DNA of 23,347 bases, taken from positions 1 to 23,347 of the forward strand of contig NZ_CALLYO010000353.1 in NCBI RefSeq assembly GCF_937858865.1, in the 5' to 3' direction. Positions 22,531-23,347 of this stretch are shown piece by piece (position 1 is the first letter of the stretch; every line of letters starts with the position of its first letter). A program made the translations under genes and the position numbers. The notes beneath the pieces are model-generated. The model was not told where the DNA came from, did not search any database, and was given only the letters and a program-made list of their open reading frames with translations. The stretch is from an uncultured Amaricoccus sp. (lineage in GTDB: Bacteria; Pseudomonadota; Alphaproteobacteria; Rhodobacterales; Rhodobacteraceae).

Positions 22531-23250
22531 TCAGCCCTCGACCGGGGCGGCGGCGATCCACCAGGCCGGGTACGTCCGGCGCAGGGCGTCGGCGGCCGCG
22601 AGGGCCGGGGCCTCGGCGGCGAAGAGGCCGAAGCAGGTGGCGCCGGTGCCCGACATGCGCGCGAGGCGGCAGCCGGGCTGCGCCGCCAGCGCTGCCAGCG
22701 TCTCGCGGATCACCGGGGCGGCGGCGACGGCAGGCGGCTCGAGGTCGTTCCGCCCGGCGGCCAGCCAGTCGAAGAGCGCCGCGGCGTCGGCCAGCGCCGG
22801 GGGGTCGGGCATCGGCGGGTTGCTGCGCGAGGCGAGGCCGGCGAAGACGGCGGCGGTCGAGAGCGGCACGCCGGCATTGGCCAGCACGATCCAGAAGGGC
22901 GGCAGCGCCAGCGGCGCGAGTTCCTCGCCGATGCCGGTCATGCGGCAGGCCCGGCCGGCGAGGCAGACCGGTAGGTCGGCGCCGATGGCGAGGACGGCGT
23001 CGGGCGGCGGCAGCTCCACCTGCCAGAGGCGCGCGAGCAGGCGCAGCGTCGCCGCGGCGTCGGCCGAGCCGCCGCCGATGCCGCTCGCGACCGGCAGCGA
23101 CTTGGTGAGGCGGATCGCCGCCCCGCGGCCGGCGGCGAGAAGCCAGGCCGCGCGCAGCACGAGGTTGTCGGGCCCCGCGCTCAGCTCGCGCGCGAAGGGG
23201 CCGCCGATCGCCAGCGAGAGGCCGGCGGCCGGCTCGGCCTCGACGAGATC
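22531..23250 (-). CDS. ispE: IspE (CDP-ME kinase), 5' end missing
   Basis: This is 4-diphosphocytidyl-2-C-methyl-D-erythritol kinase of the MEP isoprenoid pathway (GHMP kinase superfamily). The ATP-binding loop [20 protein letters not shown] and the C-terminal [12 protein letters not shown] are present. Reading upstream past the GTG at 23160, the frame still gives IspE-like sequence ([26 protein letters not shown]) until about 23240-23250. Beyond that it becomes unrelated, and the expected N-terminal 40 or so residues (the PAKVNL-type opening) are missing. At the same point the opposite strand starts to encode a LivH-like permease. The enzyme is normally essential, so a broken only copy would be surprising. 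The left boundary given is approximate. Confidence 0.85.
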   Translation of the reverse strand, partial: DLVEAEPAAGLSLAIGGPFARELSAGPDNLVLRAAWLLAAGRGAAIRLTKSLPVASGIGGGSADAAATLRLLARLWQVELPPPDAVLAIGADLPVCLAGRACRMTGIGEELAPLALPPFWIVLANAGVPLSTAAVFAGLASRSNPPMPDPPALADAAALFDWLAAGRNDLEPPAVAAAPVIRETLAALAAQPGCRLARMSGTGATCFGLFAAEAPALAAADALRRTYPAWWIAAAPVEG

Positions 23251-23347
23251 GCGGTCATCGCCGTCACCGTGCTGATGACCGTTGCGCTCTACTTCTACTT
23301 CAACCGCACCAAGCTCGGCGTCGCCATGCAGGCCTCGTCGCAGAACC
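23242..23347 (+). CDS. Fragment of a LivH-type branched-chain amino-acid ABC permease
   Basis: The plus strand from about 23242 to the window end reads without stops as [20 protein letters not shown] followed by [15 protein letters not shown]. The helix followed by [13 protein letters not shown] is typical of the middle of LivH-type permeases (cytoplasmic loop bearing the ATPase contact). No start codon or N-terminal half precedes it: the upstream DNA is ispE on the other strand. The gene therefore is cut at its 5' side, and its 3' side runs out of the window. Confidence 0.65.

Noticed and set aside
1..23347. CRISPR arrays, tRNA or rRNA genes, prophage or toxin-antitoxin modules
   Set aside because: No regularly spaced direct repeats with spacers, no cloverleaf or rRNA sequence, and no recognisable phage or toxin gene was seen on either strand.

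Overview
The window looks like chromosomal DNA of a GC-rich alphaproteobacterium, probably Rhodobacterales. The reasons are the very high GC content, the rpmI-rplT-pheS gene order, alphaproteobacterial-type ABC sugar transport genes joined by 4-base ATGA overlaps, and AT-rich GTTAAC motifs in the spacers. This placement is inference; there is no rRNA or other taxonomic marker here.

Region 1 (1-628) is the end of an IS5-family (IS427-like) insertion sequence. Its transposase carries a candidate programmed frameshift site plus what looks like an inactivating one-base deletion. It sits only 15-18 bases beyond a dihydroxyacetone-kinase-type operon.

Region 2 (643-10311) is a divergent catabolic locus. 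On the minus strand, in order of transcription: sugar-binding protein, ABC ATPase, two permeases, DhaK and DhaL. On the plus strand: an acetoin-dehydrogenase-like complex, acoA-acoB-acoC (E1 alpha, E1 beta, and a lipoyl/alpha-beta-hydrolase E2). The two arms share a short spacer with a palindrome. Together they suggest import of an alpha-hydroxyketone or related sugar, kinase activation, and thiamine-dependent cleavage to an acyl-CoA. No E3, DhaM or dedicated regulator is present. Pyruvate kinase follows acoC on the same strand.

Region 3 (11894-15315) holds a TetR regulator with a clear self-operator, a DUF1428 protein, a RibD/dihydrofolate-reductase-like protein, and two VOC (PhnB-type) proteins, one with tandem domains.

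Region 4 (15323-22516) is housekeeping: rpmI, rplT, pheS, then pheT. Between pheS and pheT lie an Rnk/GreA-type protein, a patatin phospholipase and an ABM-domain protein. mscL follows.

Region 5 (22531-23347) is an ispE gene that loses its 5' end at about 23230-23262, where an opposite-strand fragment of a LivH-type amino-acid permease begins. This is either a rearrangement or an assembly join.

The most unusual observation is a family of three intergenic elements (11894, 13064 and 19447) that share a palindrome, TAACC and GTTAA at identical spacing although the sequence between them differs. No gene-free stretch exceeds about 230 bases; the longer ones are described through the elements they contain.
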